Source of the DNA: Epiperipatus broadwayi
Taxonomy: Eukaryota > Onychophora > Udeonychophora > Euonychophora > Peripatidae
Length of the DNA stretch: 64,000 nucleotides
Direction of reading: 5' to 3'
Assembly (NCBI GenBank): GCA_028023455.1
Contig: JAQFVV010000143.1
Span: 906,001-970,000, forward strand
Made by a program: the position numbers and the translations under genes. The notes below the pieces were generated by a model. That model was not told the DNA's origin and did no database searches. It saw only the letters and a list, made by a program, of their open reading frames with translations. Below, piece by piece: positions 34,929 through 45,799 of the stretch (position 1 is the stretch's first letter; the number at the start of each line of letters is the position of its first letter).

Positions 34929-35639
34929 TTAAGTTAAAGATCTAAATTTAACTATTTGAATGTTTAATGCCAGTTCAATTTCTAGTGCAAAATGATGGTA
35001 ATCTTTAGGTACTAAAGGATATTCACATTTTTGTAAATGAATGAATTCATAATTTGTAATTATTAAGTCTAATGTATATCCATGATTATTGTATACATTG
35101 TCGATCTGTTTTAAATTTAAAAATTTAAGTAATTGCATTAAGTCATTAAATTTGACATTATTTTGGTAAACATTGTTTCCATAATATGCAATGTTCAAAT
35201 CTCCCATAATTAATATTTTATACTCATATGAAACTAGAAATGATTCTAATGCTTCTAAACTTGATTTCAAATATTTCTGTAAAACATTGGGTGAAATATA
35301 TACATTTCCCAATAACAATTTATACTTATTTAATTTAATTTCAATCCATACTGCATCAAATAGGAAATCTGGAATATGTAAACATTTACAATTAATATAT
35401 TTCCTAAAAGCAGTTAATGCCCCTCCACCTCTTATAGCTATAGATATTGATCTATCATTTCTAAAAACATTATATCTATCATCTATTATATATTCATTAT
35501 ATATATATTCCTTTAGCCATGTCTCTGTTAAACAAATAATATCATATTCTTCTGTTAAAATTTTATGCTTAATTTTATATAACTTTGTTTGTAATCCTCT
35601 TACATTTTGTAAGTAAATAGTTAATAGTTTATTATTCAT
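34929..35639 (-). pseudogene. Family B ORF2 endonuclease domain, open over 236 codons
   Basis: This is the best preserved protein domain in the window. From the ATG at 35639 it reads Q-N-V-R-G (substrate-binding Asn), C-L-T-E-T-W-L (catalytic Glu, about 35517), R-G-G-G-A-L, I-M-G-D-L-N-I (about 35200), T-L-D-L-I-I-T and a D-Y-H-H box in place of SDH. All APE-fold blocks are present in order without a stop until 34929. It would nick target DNA to prime reverse transcription. The following linker is broken by the A4 insertion and a frame change, so the full ORF2 is not intact. The central segment preserved here is the part replaced in copy B1. Confidence 0.85.
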
Positions 35640-35811
35640 CAATACTAATTTGTTCAGAATGTACAGATTGTAATTTTAATATCTTATCATGTTTAATTTG
35701 TTTGTCATTCACCTCTTTGGTAATATCATTTTCATTCAAAAAATTCGATTTATGTAATCTTCTATAAAAAGGAAGTAGTACAGATCCATATGGCCAAAGC
35801 TCGGGGTTCAT
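35632..35811 (-). pseudogene. Family B ORF1 C-terminal remnant
   Basis: Only the last ~58 codons remain, beginning with N-P-E-L-W-P-Y-G-S-V-L-L-P-F, the end of the RRM-like ORF1 domain also seen in B1 at about 4787. It ends in TAA at 35634-35632, overlapping the ORF2 ATG (ATGAATAA on the minus strand). Confidence 0.75.
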
Positions 35812-35929
35812 GATGATGATGATGATGATGCTCAATGGCTTTTCAAAAAAATAAAGATTGATAATTATGAATTAATAAAAGAAATTAAGAACTATAATTT
35901 TCAGATGAAAATATAATAGATACAATTAA

Positions 35930-36374
35930 TCATAAAATTAGTTAGTTGGGGTGCTTTTGAAAGAAATACTCGTATTCATATTAAAAGTGAATGTGATTGA
36001 AAAAGGCTTTAATAAATATGTTTTGCTAATGTTCCATTTATAGATATGGAACTTGAATACTTAGTAGGAAAACTATACCAAATTTGAGACTGTTAAATTA
36101 TAAGACAGGATTATAAGTATGATACTTAGATGAGAGAACAAATATATATGTCACTGGTTTTCTTGAAAAAAGAAATTAAAGTGAAGCTGGGCTGAATATG
36201 TGACTAGAAGAGATGGTATTATATGCATATTTAAGTACAGTATTAAACTGGACCCCAAAAGGATATAAAACAAAACTAGAAAAAAGTTCAAAGAGACTGC
36301 ATAAGATGAAATGAAGAAATTTGCTGATGTGGAGAAAAGAAACTATAAATTGAAGAAACTTGAGTAAACATAAA
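35930..36374 (+). pseudogene. Decayed C-terminal remnant of a third LINE type
   Basis: Pieces in changing frames read W-G-A-F-E-R, then K-L...R (near 36090), M-R-E-Q-I, W-A-E-Y-V-T-R-R-D-G and L-D-P-K-R. They follow the order of the C-terminal region of LINE RTs with a W-A-G-H-V-x-R block and a G-R-P-x-x-R-W end (RTE/Proto2-like or related). No frame is open for more than about 30 codons. This is an old fossil of a family distinct from A, B and C. I am moderately sure of LINE origin, less of the clade. Confidence 0.5.
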
Positions 36375-36513
36375 AAAAACCTTAAGTTTGCAGTAGATTA
36401 ACAATAGTTAAAAATAATGAAAGTCAACTAACATTTATTTATTTTTTTGAGTAGAAGAGGATTACTTTTTAAGCAATTGTAATAAGTTCATTACTAAAAT
36501 TAAGAATAAAAAA

Positions 36514-37378
36514 TAGTCATATATCACATGAAGCCAATTTTTTTAAGCTTGTAAATAAAAACAAAGAGCTTTGCTAATTGCTCCAACAAGCTTTATTGAT
36601 TAATGCTAGCAAGAGAAAGCATTTAAAATATCTATAAGAAACTATACCCCAAACCTCAGACAAATAGTTTTGTGCTTTGACACTCCTCAGTGAGGTGCTA
36701 GAGCAACTTCAGACAAAATCTATAAATACTAATCCAAAGCCAGCATTTATCTAAGAATTAACTATTGAACAAAAAATCTAAAAATTTTAGATACCTATAT
36801 ATCTTCAAACCCAGATATCTAACTCAAATAGCTATATAGGGCTGAAAGATTTTCAGCTAAACCATATATTAGTAGTCTTATCATATAATATTGCTTGAGA
36901 CTTAAAGCGAAGACTACAAATAGTCAATAAAAAATTAAGTCATATATCACATGACTCAATTTTTTATGCTTGTAAATAAAAACAAAGAGCTTTATTAATT
37001 GCCCCAACAATCTTTATTGATAAATGCTAGCAAGAGAAAACATTTAAAATAGCTCTATCAGAAATTACATTCCACACCTCAGACCAATGGTTTCATGCTT
37101 TGTCACTCCTCAGTGAAGTCCTAGGCTAGATTCAGACACTAGATTTAAAAATACTAACCCAAAGCCAACATTTATCTAAGAATTAACTATTGAGCAGAAA
37201 AACTAAAAATTTTAGTCACCTATATGTCTTCAAATTCAGCTATCTAACTCAAATAGCTATATGGGACTGAGAGAGCTTCAATCCAACCATATATTAGTAG
37301 TCTTAGCAATATAACATTGCTTAAGACTTAAAGTATTTATCAATAAAGCTTGTTGGAGCAATTAGCAAAGCTCTTTGT
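36514..37378. mobile_element. Non-autonomous inverted-repeat element with perfect 40-bp TIRs
   Basis: 36561-36600 is the exact reverse complement of 37339-37378 (40 of 40). Between them lie two tandem units with a period of 421 bp; the second unit starts at 36982 with a diverged TIR. The repeat unit begins about 45 bp upstream of the TIR (GTCATATATCACATGA at 36517 and 36940), so the tandem duplication includes flank. There is no transposase frame. A shorter relative lies at 49.43-49.61 kb. Confidence 0.85.
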
Positions 37379-38659
37379 TAAAGGTAAGAATAATTTGAAA
37401 CATTATTTAGATGATTAAAAAATAAGTGTTTCAGTTATTTAATCAATATTAGTTTTTCATATAATTAATGTTATATTGAAATACAAATTTTGTTTTATTG
37501 AATAAAAATATATATTTTTTATTTTTTTGCTTCAATTGGATTTATGGTGGAATTGATATTATTCATGCTTTTACTTTGACTTTATCTTAAATTGTATTAA
37601 TTAGAAGAAATGACTTATTATCATTGAAGGTTTCATTATTATTGCTTGGGTGTTGCCTATTTATCACTCTTCATGTTTAGATTGAAAACTTAGCATAAAT
37701 AATTACCAGATAGCTGCCACTGGAAAATCAGATTTTTTAAAAATATTTTTTAAGCCTTATATTTTAGATGTTTTATTTTAAAATATTTTACATGTAACCA
37801 TCTATGTAATTATATAAATTAGATCTTTCAAAAAAAATCTTATAACTCTTGGAATAATTTTGTTAGTAATTTCATAAAGTGTTAAAAATTCTTGATGTGA
37901 AAAATTCAATTGAATGACAACTGATAGAGCTAAATAATATAACTTGATTCTTTTTTTTAATATTAAAAAAAAAAAAAAAACTGAAACAATTTTGCCATAC
38001 AGATGATAACCTTGACTCTTCATTAGTGATGATAGAGGATCATTTTGTAAATGAAAAATGATATTTTATATCTCTAGGCTCCAAAATATTCAAATAGTTT
38101 TTCACGACAAGCTAAAATGCCTTGAACAGCATACTTTTTTCTTTATTGTATTTATTTTTAACTGAAAAAGGAAAAAGAAGATAGTTTTAACAAATTTGCA
38201 TTTTAGAATAATATTTTATATGTTTATGAATAAATACACACACACAAATTTCTTACATTTATCGTTAAAAATTAAAAGTAAATGATTTTACAAAAATAAA
38301 CTGCCTCCTGCCCCAGTGTATATTAAAATTAGATTTTGATTTTGTGAAATATCATGCAAATGAAAAAACAGTGTTCATGGTGATATTTTATAATTACATA
38401 TAAAGGGCCATAGAGTTGACAAAAGATTATATTGTGGAAATGGGGTGTGGTTTAAGGAGAAGTTACAGTGCATCACATCACATCACATGTTACTGGCTCC
38501 CCATTTTGGTTACCTTAGTTATAATTTGGGGAATGATATTTCCATAAACTGATTCCAATTGACAAGGTCTAGTAAGTCTCTTTTCACACAAGAATTATGG
38601 CACCAATTGATAACAACTAAGAATGATAACAACTTTCTTTAAAACACTTTTAGAAGCAA
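37379..38659. other. AT-rich DNA without recognisable gene
   Basis: No coding signal is recognised. A T-run/A-run pair (37950-37980) and three CATCA repeats near 38470-38488 are the only visible patterns. Confidence 0.5.
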
Positions 38660-39505
38660 ATGGCAGCCATTCAAGTTTCTAGAGAATTCTATGAAAAAAG
38701 TTAATTTTCAAGAGGTATTTTGATTTAACTCAACTTTGTTGACTGAATAAGAATGTCTGATTATTGGGAGGGTCCCTGGGGCCTAATCCTAGTTATTTTA
38801 TGGGTTGGACCTGGGAGAAAGGCGCTGTGGGGATCATTAACAAAAATTGGATAGCTCATTTATTTGTTAGGAAGAATAACAATGTTCATGGTGGTTTGAT
38901 TACTTGTGTTATAAACCAGAGATTTTACCTAATTTAAGGAATACTTTGCCCAACGATGATTAGTTTTTGACTGGATTTGAATATCATTTTCAAGTGTTTC
39001 CTCTAACTTTCACTCGTACATCCTGTATCAGATCTTTTAAATTGTCTCTCAAAACATCATTCTATTTTAAATGCTCGACACCAAAATTAGTGCTAAATTT
39101 AACAAGTAAGTTTCTGGAGAAGTCTATTGGAAAATTCGATTTTGAAGGAAAATTTAGATTTAACTCAACTTTGCTGACTGAATGAGAGTGTCTGGTTGTG
39201 TGGAGAATCCCTGGAGGCCTAAATCCTAGTCCCTATGCAGGTTGGTCTGGGAAGAGGGTACTGTGGGTATCATTATCCAAATTGGATATCTCATTCAATT
39301 TATAAGCAATAATAATGTCATACATTGCAGTTCAGTGATTGTATTTTAAGCCATAGATTTTATTTAATAAATTAATAGATTATTTGCTCAACAGTGAATG
39401 TTGATGAATTATATTTGAACATTTGATTTCAAGTGTTGCTTTGATTTTCACTCATACATTCTACATCAAATCTCTTACAGAGTCTCTCACAATGTCATTT
39501 TAATA
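38660..39505 (+). repeat. Tandem duplication, period 435 bp
   Basis: GATTTAACTCAACTTTG recurs at 38722 and 39157. Further shared blocks (CCTGG-GGCCTAA, GGGTA/GATCATTA, TTTCACTC-TACAT) keep the same order through each unit. The copies have diverged noticeably, with small indels. No long frame is conserved in both units. Confidence 0.8.
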
Positions 39506-40324
39506 GCAGTGTGGAGCTTCGCAAATCGCTAATTTTCACAGTTGACTATTAACAATAGTTAAACACCTCATGCATTATGGCTTCAGGTTTTCATAAGTTT
39601 TCAGAATACTGTAACATGATGGATGAGGTTAAATATTCTATTTTAATTTATACATCACTTGATGTAGATCATCAATCACCTTAGAAAACTAATATTATGT
39701 TGTTATGATGTCAATCAATCTTCTAAATAATAACTGTCATTTAATGTCACATTCTGCAAGATCATAGAAAAAATTAAGATAAGAGACTGAATAGTAGCCC
39801 CTATGGGAATAATTAAAGACACTTGGGCAATTCATCAGTTGCCTAAAACCTGAATATTCTACCCCTAAAAAATCCAAAAACTCAGTTACGAACAAACCCT
39901 CACAGCCACAAGCTCAACCAGGTATCACTGGAGGTTTAAACACAAAATAAACCATAGATAGCAATGATTAATAACCATGCCAATAGACTAATAAATTTTA
40001 ATTTTTTTTTTAAAAATGAAATGTTAAAAAAGATTTCAGATTTGTATTAAAAAATACATATGTAAATATTTAAAATCCATTACAGCTATGCTTGATTAAT
40101 AAAATAATCTAAATCTTGAGTTTCAAACATTTTTTTTTTTGTAATTTTACCATTTTAGTATAAAATATGATAAAACACTGCAAACTAACAAAAAATGATC
40201 AATTATCACATATGTGCATATATAGTAGTTTGACTGAACTTGTGTTTCATGTGATTTTGAGTGAATTTAGTGTAGAGATTCTGCCTGATTATTAGAACAA
40301 GATTATTAAAAACGTCATTCAGTT
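39506..40324. other. AT-rich spacer
   Basis: No gene is recognised. Confidence 0.5.
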
Positions 40325-40870
40325 TTCTTCCTAGGATGGTCAATTGATTACTAGTTGAATAATTAATTATTTATGATATATTTTCATCTGGTAAATTTAT
40401 TAATTGCACCCTGTATTTCCATCAATGTTAGCATGTGTTAATATATAAACACTAGATGTTTAAAGAGTAGGTGGATTTATATTAACTACTGATCCTTGCT
40501 GAACACATAGAGTGCTATTTATTATTAGACTGAGGGAATGAATTGGTTACTTTACACTTAGATATACATTAAGCTTTGCTAATTTTATATTTATAATTAT
40601 TAATTTTTGTTTATTTATTAAAATAATTATAAAAATGAGATTCAATCTCTAATCTTGAATAATAGATTATTAGTTTAATAATTTTTTATGCCATATTTTC
40701 ATCTTGCTGATATATTAATTTTATTCTGAATTTTCATCAATTTTGGCAAGGGTTATCTTATAAACATCAAAATTTTAAAGGATAGATGAATCCATTTGAT
40801 TTTTGATTTTTCTTAAACATACAAAGTACTATTTATTCGTAGTTTAAAGGCAAGTGCTTTACTCTTTAAT
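40325..40870 (+). repeat. Old tandem duplication, period ~320 bp
   Basis: Two diverged units share, in order, ATATTTTCATCT, TATTAATT-CTGTA/CTGAATTT, CATCAAT-TTGG/TTAG, TTATAAACA, and TACTATTTATTC/TGCTATTTATTA blocks. The identity is low, so this is a tentative call. Confidence 0.5.
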
Positions 40871-41713
40871 TATAATATATATATAGTTAAAGGAAATAGT
40901 CAAAGGAATTCTGATTTAGACAACATCAAAAGTTTAATATATGAAAAAAAAAAATACTTATATACTTGAAAATAAAATAAATTGTTTTCAAATATTTATT
41001 TTAAATGTATTTTTTGGTAAACCTATATCATTTTAATAAAATGAAAGAAATGTATAAACAAGTTGAATTAGTGGATAAGGAATTTAAAAAATATTTGTAG
41101 AAAAATATCTTTTGTTTGTTTAGCAGATTTAGAGGTTTTTCAAGAGAATTTCTAAAAGGTGGAACAAATTCATTTATTCTAAAATTAGTGTTATTTCAAT
41201 TTATAAAGTTGAAAAAGACAAATTTCAAGCTAATTAGTTTCCTAAATTTGTTTTGGATGGATCATTATACAGTATCTATACTTTACTAGAGGAACCAAAA
41301 TGTATGGACCAATAGACTATACATGGCAGGAAAGATTGCTGTCCTATGATCATGCTTTTGCCAATGATTAACCAGCTTTCAACAGGAGAAAGCCATTACA
41401 GCTTCATTAAACGAAGCCATATTGCTATCAATTATTTGTTCTGGAAAATTATTAATTTGTTCAACAAATAATTAAAATGGAATTCTCAGAAAATCTAAAA
41501 ATTTGAAAATAATTATATATCTATAAGGATATAAAAAGATATTTCAAATTATTTCAATAATAACTAAATGAACGCTGATTATGAATGCAATGCAAAGAAT
41601 GAAATTTGGCAATAGCATCAGTAAAGGTATTTTTTCACATTTTGTTTCATTACTTGAAATATAATCACACATTATAAAAAAAGAATCAGTATACATTATT
41701 ATTACTGGGGAAA
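40871..41713. other. AT-rich DNA, perhaps 5' UTR of copy A5 at its end
   Basis: No gene is recognised. Short (AT)n occurs near 40876-40888. Confidence 0.4.
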
Positions 41714-43380
41714 ATGTCAATTGCAAAAAATAATAGCAATATTAAATGCTATAGCTTACTTAATGTTAATGTGAGCTCCGAAAAGAAAGATTCCCAAAAT
41801 CAAGAAAAAACATCCTCAGACAAAGTTTTAAGACCATTAATTTAGGAAAAAATAAGTGTTACAAGAAAATTGAAACAAATACTGATATAGTGGGCAAGTT
41901 TCAAGTTCTAGAAATGTGTAAAAACAATAACAAAATAACATTAAATCAAATCCAAAAAAAAATGCCATAAAAGATTCCAAATCACAAATTATTTCCTTAT
42001 TCATTACCCCTTTAAAATGCCTCTTAGCAAATGAAATTGACACAAAAAAATTTTAATATCCAGTAACTATTCTTATTCTAATTTTTGCCAACACATATTA
42101 AGTAAATCTATGTCCCTATCAAACCTTGTGAATAAGGACTGACTCAGATATAGCTAATTCCATGGAGTTACAAAGTACAACAATTAAAAAGTAAAGACTT
42201 AAAAAAATGTATTATCAAAATATCAACTAAATATAAGAAATACTTATAATAAAATAAAGTTCATCAATTTGAATAGCATCTGCACCAACATCATAAGCAA
42301 TGTAATTAAGCTCACTTTGCAAACAGCCTTTCTCCCTTTTACATCAGTTATCAATATCATAGAAAATTATAATTTGGCTGATAGACAGCCACTATTATCA
42401 TGTCTATCACAATCTGACAATATAGCAGAGCTGCAAAAACACAATATGATCAAAACAATTAAAGTGTCTCCTACTTTCATTCACAGCCATAGCATTCATA
42501 GGACTAGAATATTTTACTAAGCAGCATCAAAAGCAGACTGAAAACAATATCTAATACATAAATATAAAAAAGTGTACTTTATAACTAAAGAAACAAATCT
42601 ATTTACACATGGCTGCATTATACATACTCTACCTAATTTTACAGGTGAGGTGCTACAAAAAAGTATAGCAAATATAGTTCAGTTATGAAGAAAGTCACAC
42701 CAAATATATCTTTTGAGATTCTTACAAATTCTTTGAAAATCACCATGAAGATGGTTAAAAGTCACACACCAGATTAACTTTGACATTGCATTTTTATATG
42801 TTCCATCCCAATTAGTATCAGTATTAGAAGTCATCCATCTCTATGTTTTAAATGTTTTAGATTGGGTCATATTGCTTCTCAATGTAACACTGGTGATTGC
42901 AGGAAATTGTCAATAAACTGAATTATTTGTGCAGTAATCAGCAGAAGCCTAGATCATGGTCAAATATTGAATCAGAAAACACTTTACTTACTTCAGAAAT
43001 AATCACACACATAAGCATATACTTTTCTGACTTTGCTGTGTTTATGAACAGTATCTCTTTGGAAGGAGATAAAATGAAAACAAACTAAAAGACCAATAGC
43101 ACTAAAACAAATTCTTCAAACAAAGCAATAATTCTGAAGATCCAATGCCAAGAGTCTCTTTCACAAAGCTATGAAACTGACCTAAAATTGACACACTGAA
43201 TTTATATCTACTTTCAGGCCATGAACCAAACTGAGATTGAGACGCAGGGTTTAGTTCTGGTTTCCTACTATGATACAACATATAAAGAAAACTTTCCACT
43301 AATAAAACAAAATACCACATGTGATCAATGGATAACCACCTCTTCAGTTTTTGAGAACAATAAAAAATCAAAACATCTGA
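41714..43380 (+). pseudogene. Family A ORF1 (copy A5) with CCHC knuckle
   Basis: The ATG at 41714 is followed by a lysine/asparagine/serine-rich run of about 40 codons like the other ORF1 starts. An open piece occurs at 42269-42520. The zinc knuckle C-F-K-C...G-H...C lies at 42846-42893. A C-terminal piece ends H-L-I-stop near 43380. Several stops and frame changes intervene. Assignment rests on the knuckle and on its position before the ORF2 ATG. Confidence 0.6.
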
Positions 43381-45199
43381 TTTAAGCTTTAAACATGCCA
43401 ACAAAAAGTGACAAACCAACAGTGCAAATATATAATATGAGCAATATAAATATTACTACAATCAATATGCATGGGAATGGGCTAAATTTACACTTTTAAA
43501 GAATCAACATTGTGACATATTTGTTCTAACAAAAAGAAAAATTTCATCAATTCAGACAGCTATCATTAATTCTCTAATTAAAAACCATATTTTTATACAA
43601 AAAACAAACATCAGATAACAAAAGTAAACATGATACACGTATCCACTAATACAATTATTCTTTCCTTTAACCATCAATCACAACAATTTTATCTCATATC
43701 AATATACTCAAATCCCAAGAGCCAAAGATGTAACCAAGTTACTCTTCATTGCCAAAACAAAATCTTACAGAGACACCTAATAATTATCCTTTGTAGTAAT
43801 TTCACTGATCTCATAATGAATTAACAACTACATTAAAATCTAAACTTAATCGATTCACCCTGCTACCACTTTCATCCTTGCACCTTTCTGGTCAGTTTCA
43901 TTTATTGGAGGCCATGTTTATTTCTTATTGATCTTCAATCCATCTATCCAATATGCCATTTTTTACCCATGCTTTTCCAAATTATACACATTTCAAAATA
44001 ACACACCATTCTAAAGTTTATGATTCCTATAGAACTTCAATTAACTATAGATGAATTTTCTAATATAATCATTGCATCACTGCAAGTCATCAATATCATC
44101 AGCTGCAGTACTTTCTCCAATTAAAACTTGGTTAGCCAAAAACTTTTTAAACAATTGCTGTTTCAAATGATAAACAAGTTATCACTCAAATAACCTCATA
44201 AAACACCTTATTGAAGACATAGATTCAATCTGGCAAACCATCTCACAAATGAATGATGCCAAAGCTCTTATCCATAAATTGCAAAATGAAGTAAACCAGT
44301 TGATCATGCTTTACAACTAAAATGCAATAACAAAAATTAAAAAAACACTAACTGTCTGAAAGCTTGTTAGAACCACTCTAAATTATGTAAGATCAACTCC
44401 ATCTCTACTATTTTATCAAAGGATGACATCCTCCTTTCTGGCAACAATGCTGATATGGGACTTGCAGCTGATTAACATCTGCCTAATATCCACTACAATA
44501 CACAATAACTTCAAGAAAATTTTATTATAAAGCATTAAATATATCAAGAAATCATACATATTGAGCACACACCTCTTTAACTGCAGGTCATATCCCAGAT
44601 AATGTCTACAAGCAGTTGACTATATAATTCTTATTTTACATAAATGTTACAATCAACTCTGTTCAAGAAATCTTAACATACCCAATCTTTCTACCAACAA
44701 TATTTTGTCTCAGAATAAAATCAATACATATCCCTTTGGAAATAACCTGCATCTTGTTACATTTGAGGATATTTATCACAAAATTTATGCAAGAATAATT
44801 TTTAAAAAAACTGAATGAAATTATTCTTCCAAAACTATCAACTTCATATTATGCAGTAAAAGGTCACCATTACTCTTAAACTATTCTTTATATACAACAG
44901 TCAATCTTGTTTGCCAAAAAAAAACAACAACTTAAGTTTACATTGCCTGCTAAGTTGACTTATTTAAGGCTACTTTTGATCTAGAAAACTAGAAATATTT
45001 TTCCACTGCTCAACACAATCAACTTCAAGTAATTACTTAAAAAATATATAAAATACTTTCAGCCCTATAATGCAACTAATTATTTATGCACTAAAAACCA
45101 TGTGGATTGCATCCTGCTTCATAATAATTGATAATAAAAAGTACAATGTACTCCAAAGAAATAACAAGGAATGGTTCATTTCATACTTATACTCTGTCA
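41714..45199 (+). mobile_element. LINE family A-like copy A5, internally deleted
   Basis: The plus-strand copy has an ORF1 (about 41714-43380), ORF2 start (43437), endonuclease remnants and the ORF2 C-terminal block (45070-45270). Only about 600 bp lie between the endonuclease-linker region and the C-terminal block, where about 2.5 kb of RT is expected, so most of RT is deleted. It is strongly decayed and the most divergent member of family A here. Confidence 0.65.
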
Positions 45200-45270
45200 A
45201 ATATTTATCCAGGAATATCATGTCCATAACTTGGCAATCAACAATCTACTTCAGTTGTGTTCTTTTATAA
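43437..45270 (+). pseudogene. Family A ORF2 (copy A5): endonuclease remnant and C-terminal block
   Basis: The ATG at 43437 opens I-T-T-I-N-M-H-G-N-G-L, the start typical of APE endonucleases. A hydrophobic I-I-I-L block with a degenerate GDFN-like N-F lies near 43785. From 45070 the frame reads Y-A-L-K-T-M-W and D-N-K-K-Y-N, closely matching copy A4 (34304-34498). RT motifs A, B and C could not be found, consistent with an internal deletion between about 44430 and 45060. Nothing here is functional. Confidence 0.65.
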
Positions 45271-45799
45271 CTTAAACCTTTATTTCAATTAACACTCTCC
45301 ATCAGATTTTATTCCTGAAAATAAATATCTGAAAATAAATATCTGGTTTAATTATCATGATTATACTAGAATATAATAACACTCTTCAAATTTGTATTAT
45401 GTGTTATTGAAGTTAAACAACTTATCATATGATTACAGTTGTAGTTTCATCAAATGTTTACCTATAAATTTATTATATTTGTAAATATATCAAGATTTTT
45501 ATATTTACCCAGGAATATCATGACCATAACTTGGCAATCAACAATCTACTTCAGTTGTGTTTTTTCATAACTTAAACTTTTATTTCCATTAACACTCTCC
45601 ATTATATTTCATTCCTGAAAATAAATATCTGAACTCTTCTTTGGTTTACTTATCATGATTATACTAGAATATAATAACACCCTTCAAATTTGGATTATGT
45701 GTTATTGAAGTTAAACAACTTATCATACCATTAAGATTGTAATTTCATCAAATTTTTACCTATAAATTTATTATATTGTAAATATATAAAGATTTTTAT
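45200..45799 (+). repeat. Tandem duplication of a LINE 3' end, 2 x 300 bp
   Basis: The unit 45200-45499 is repeated at 45500-45799 with about 90% identity by eye. It spans the last ORF2 codons and the 3' UTR of copy A5 and ends in an AT-rich tail. CCAGGAATATCATG starts at 45209 and at 45509. Confidence 0.9.

Larger units (their letters stand above)
31859..35831 (-). mobile_element. LINE family B copy B2, 5'-truncated, interrupted by A4
   Basis: Family B on the minus strand: ORF1 end (35831-35632), ORF2 endonuclease (35639-34929), then after a foreign 950-bp insertion (33917-34866) the linker and RT to about 32270 and the 3' UTR. The 5' truncation falls just before the N-P-E-L-W block of ORF1, at a (CAT)n array. 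Confidence 0.85.

Noticed and set aside
35191-35616. 141-codon plus-strand frame
   Set aside because: It is antisense to the well-conserved family B endonuclease and has no motif of its own.
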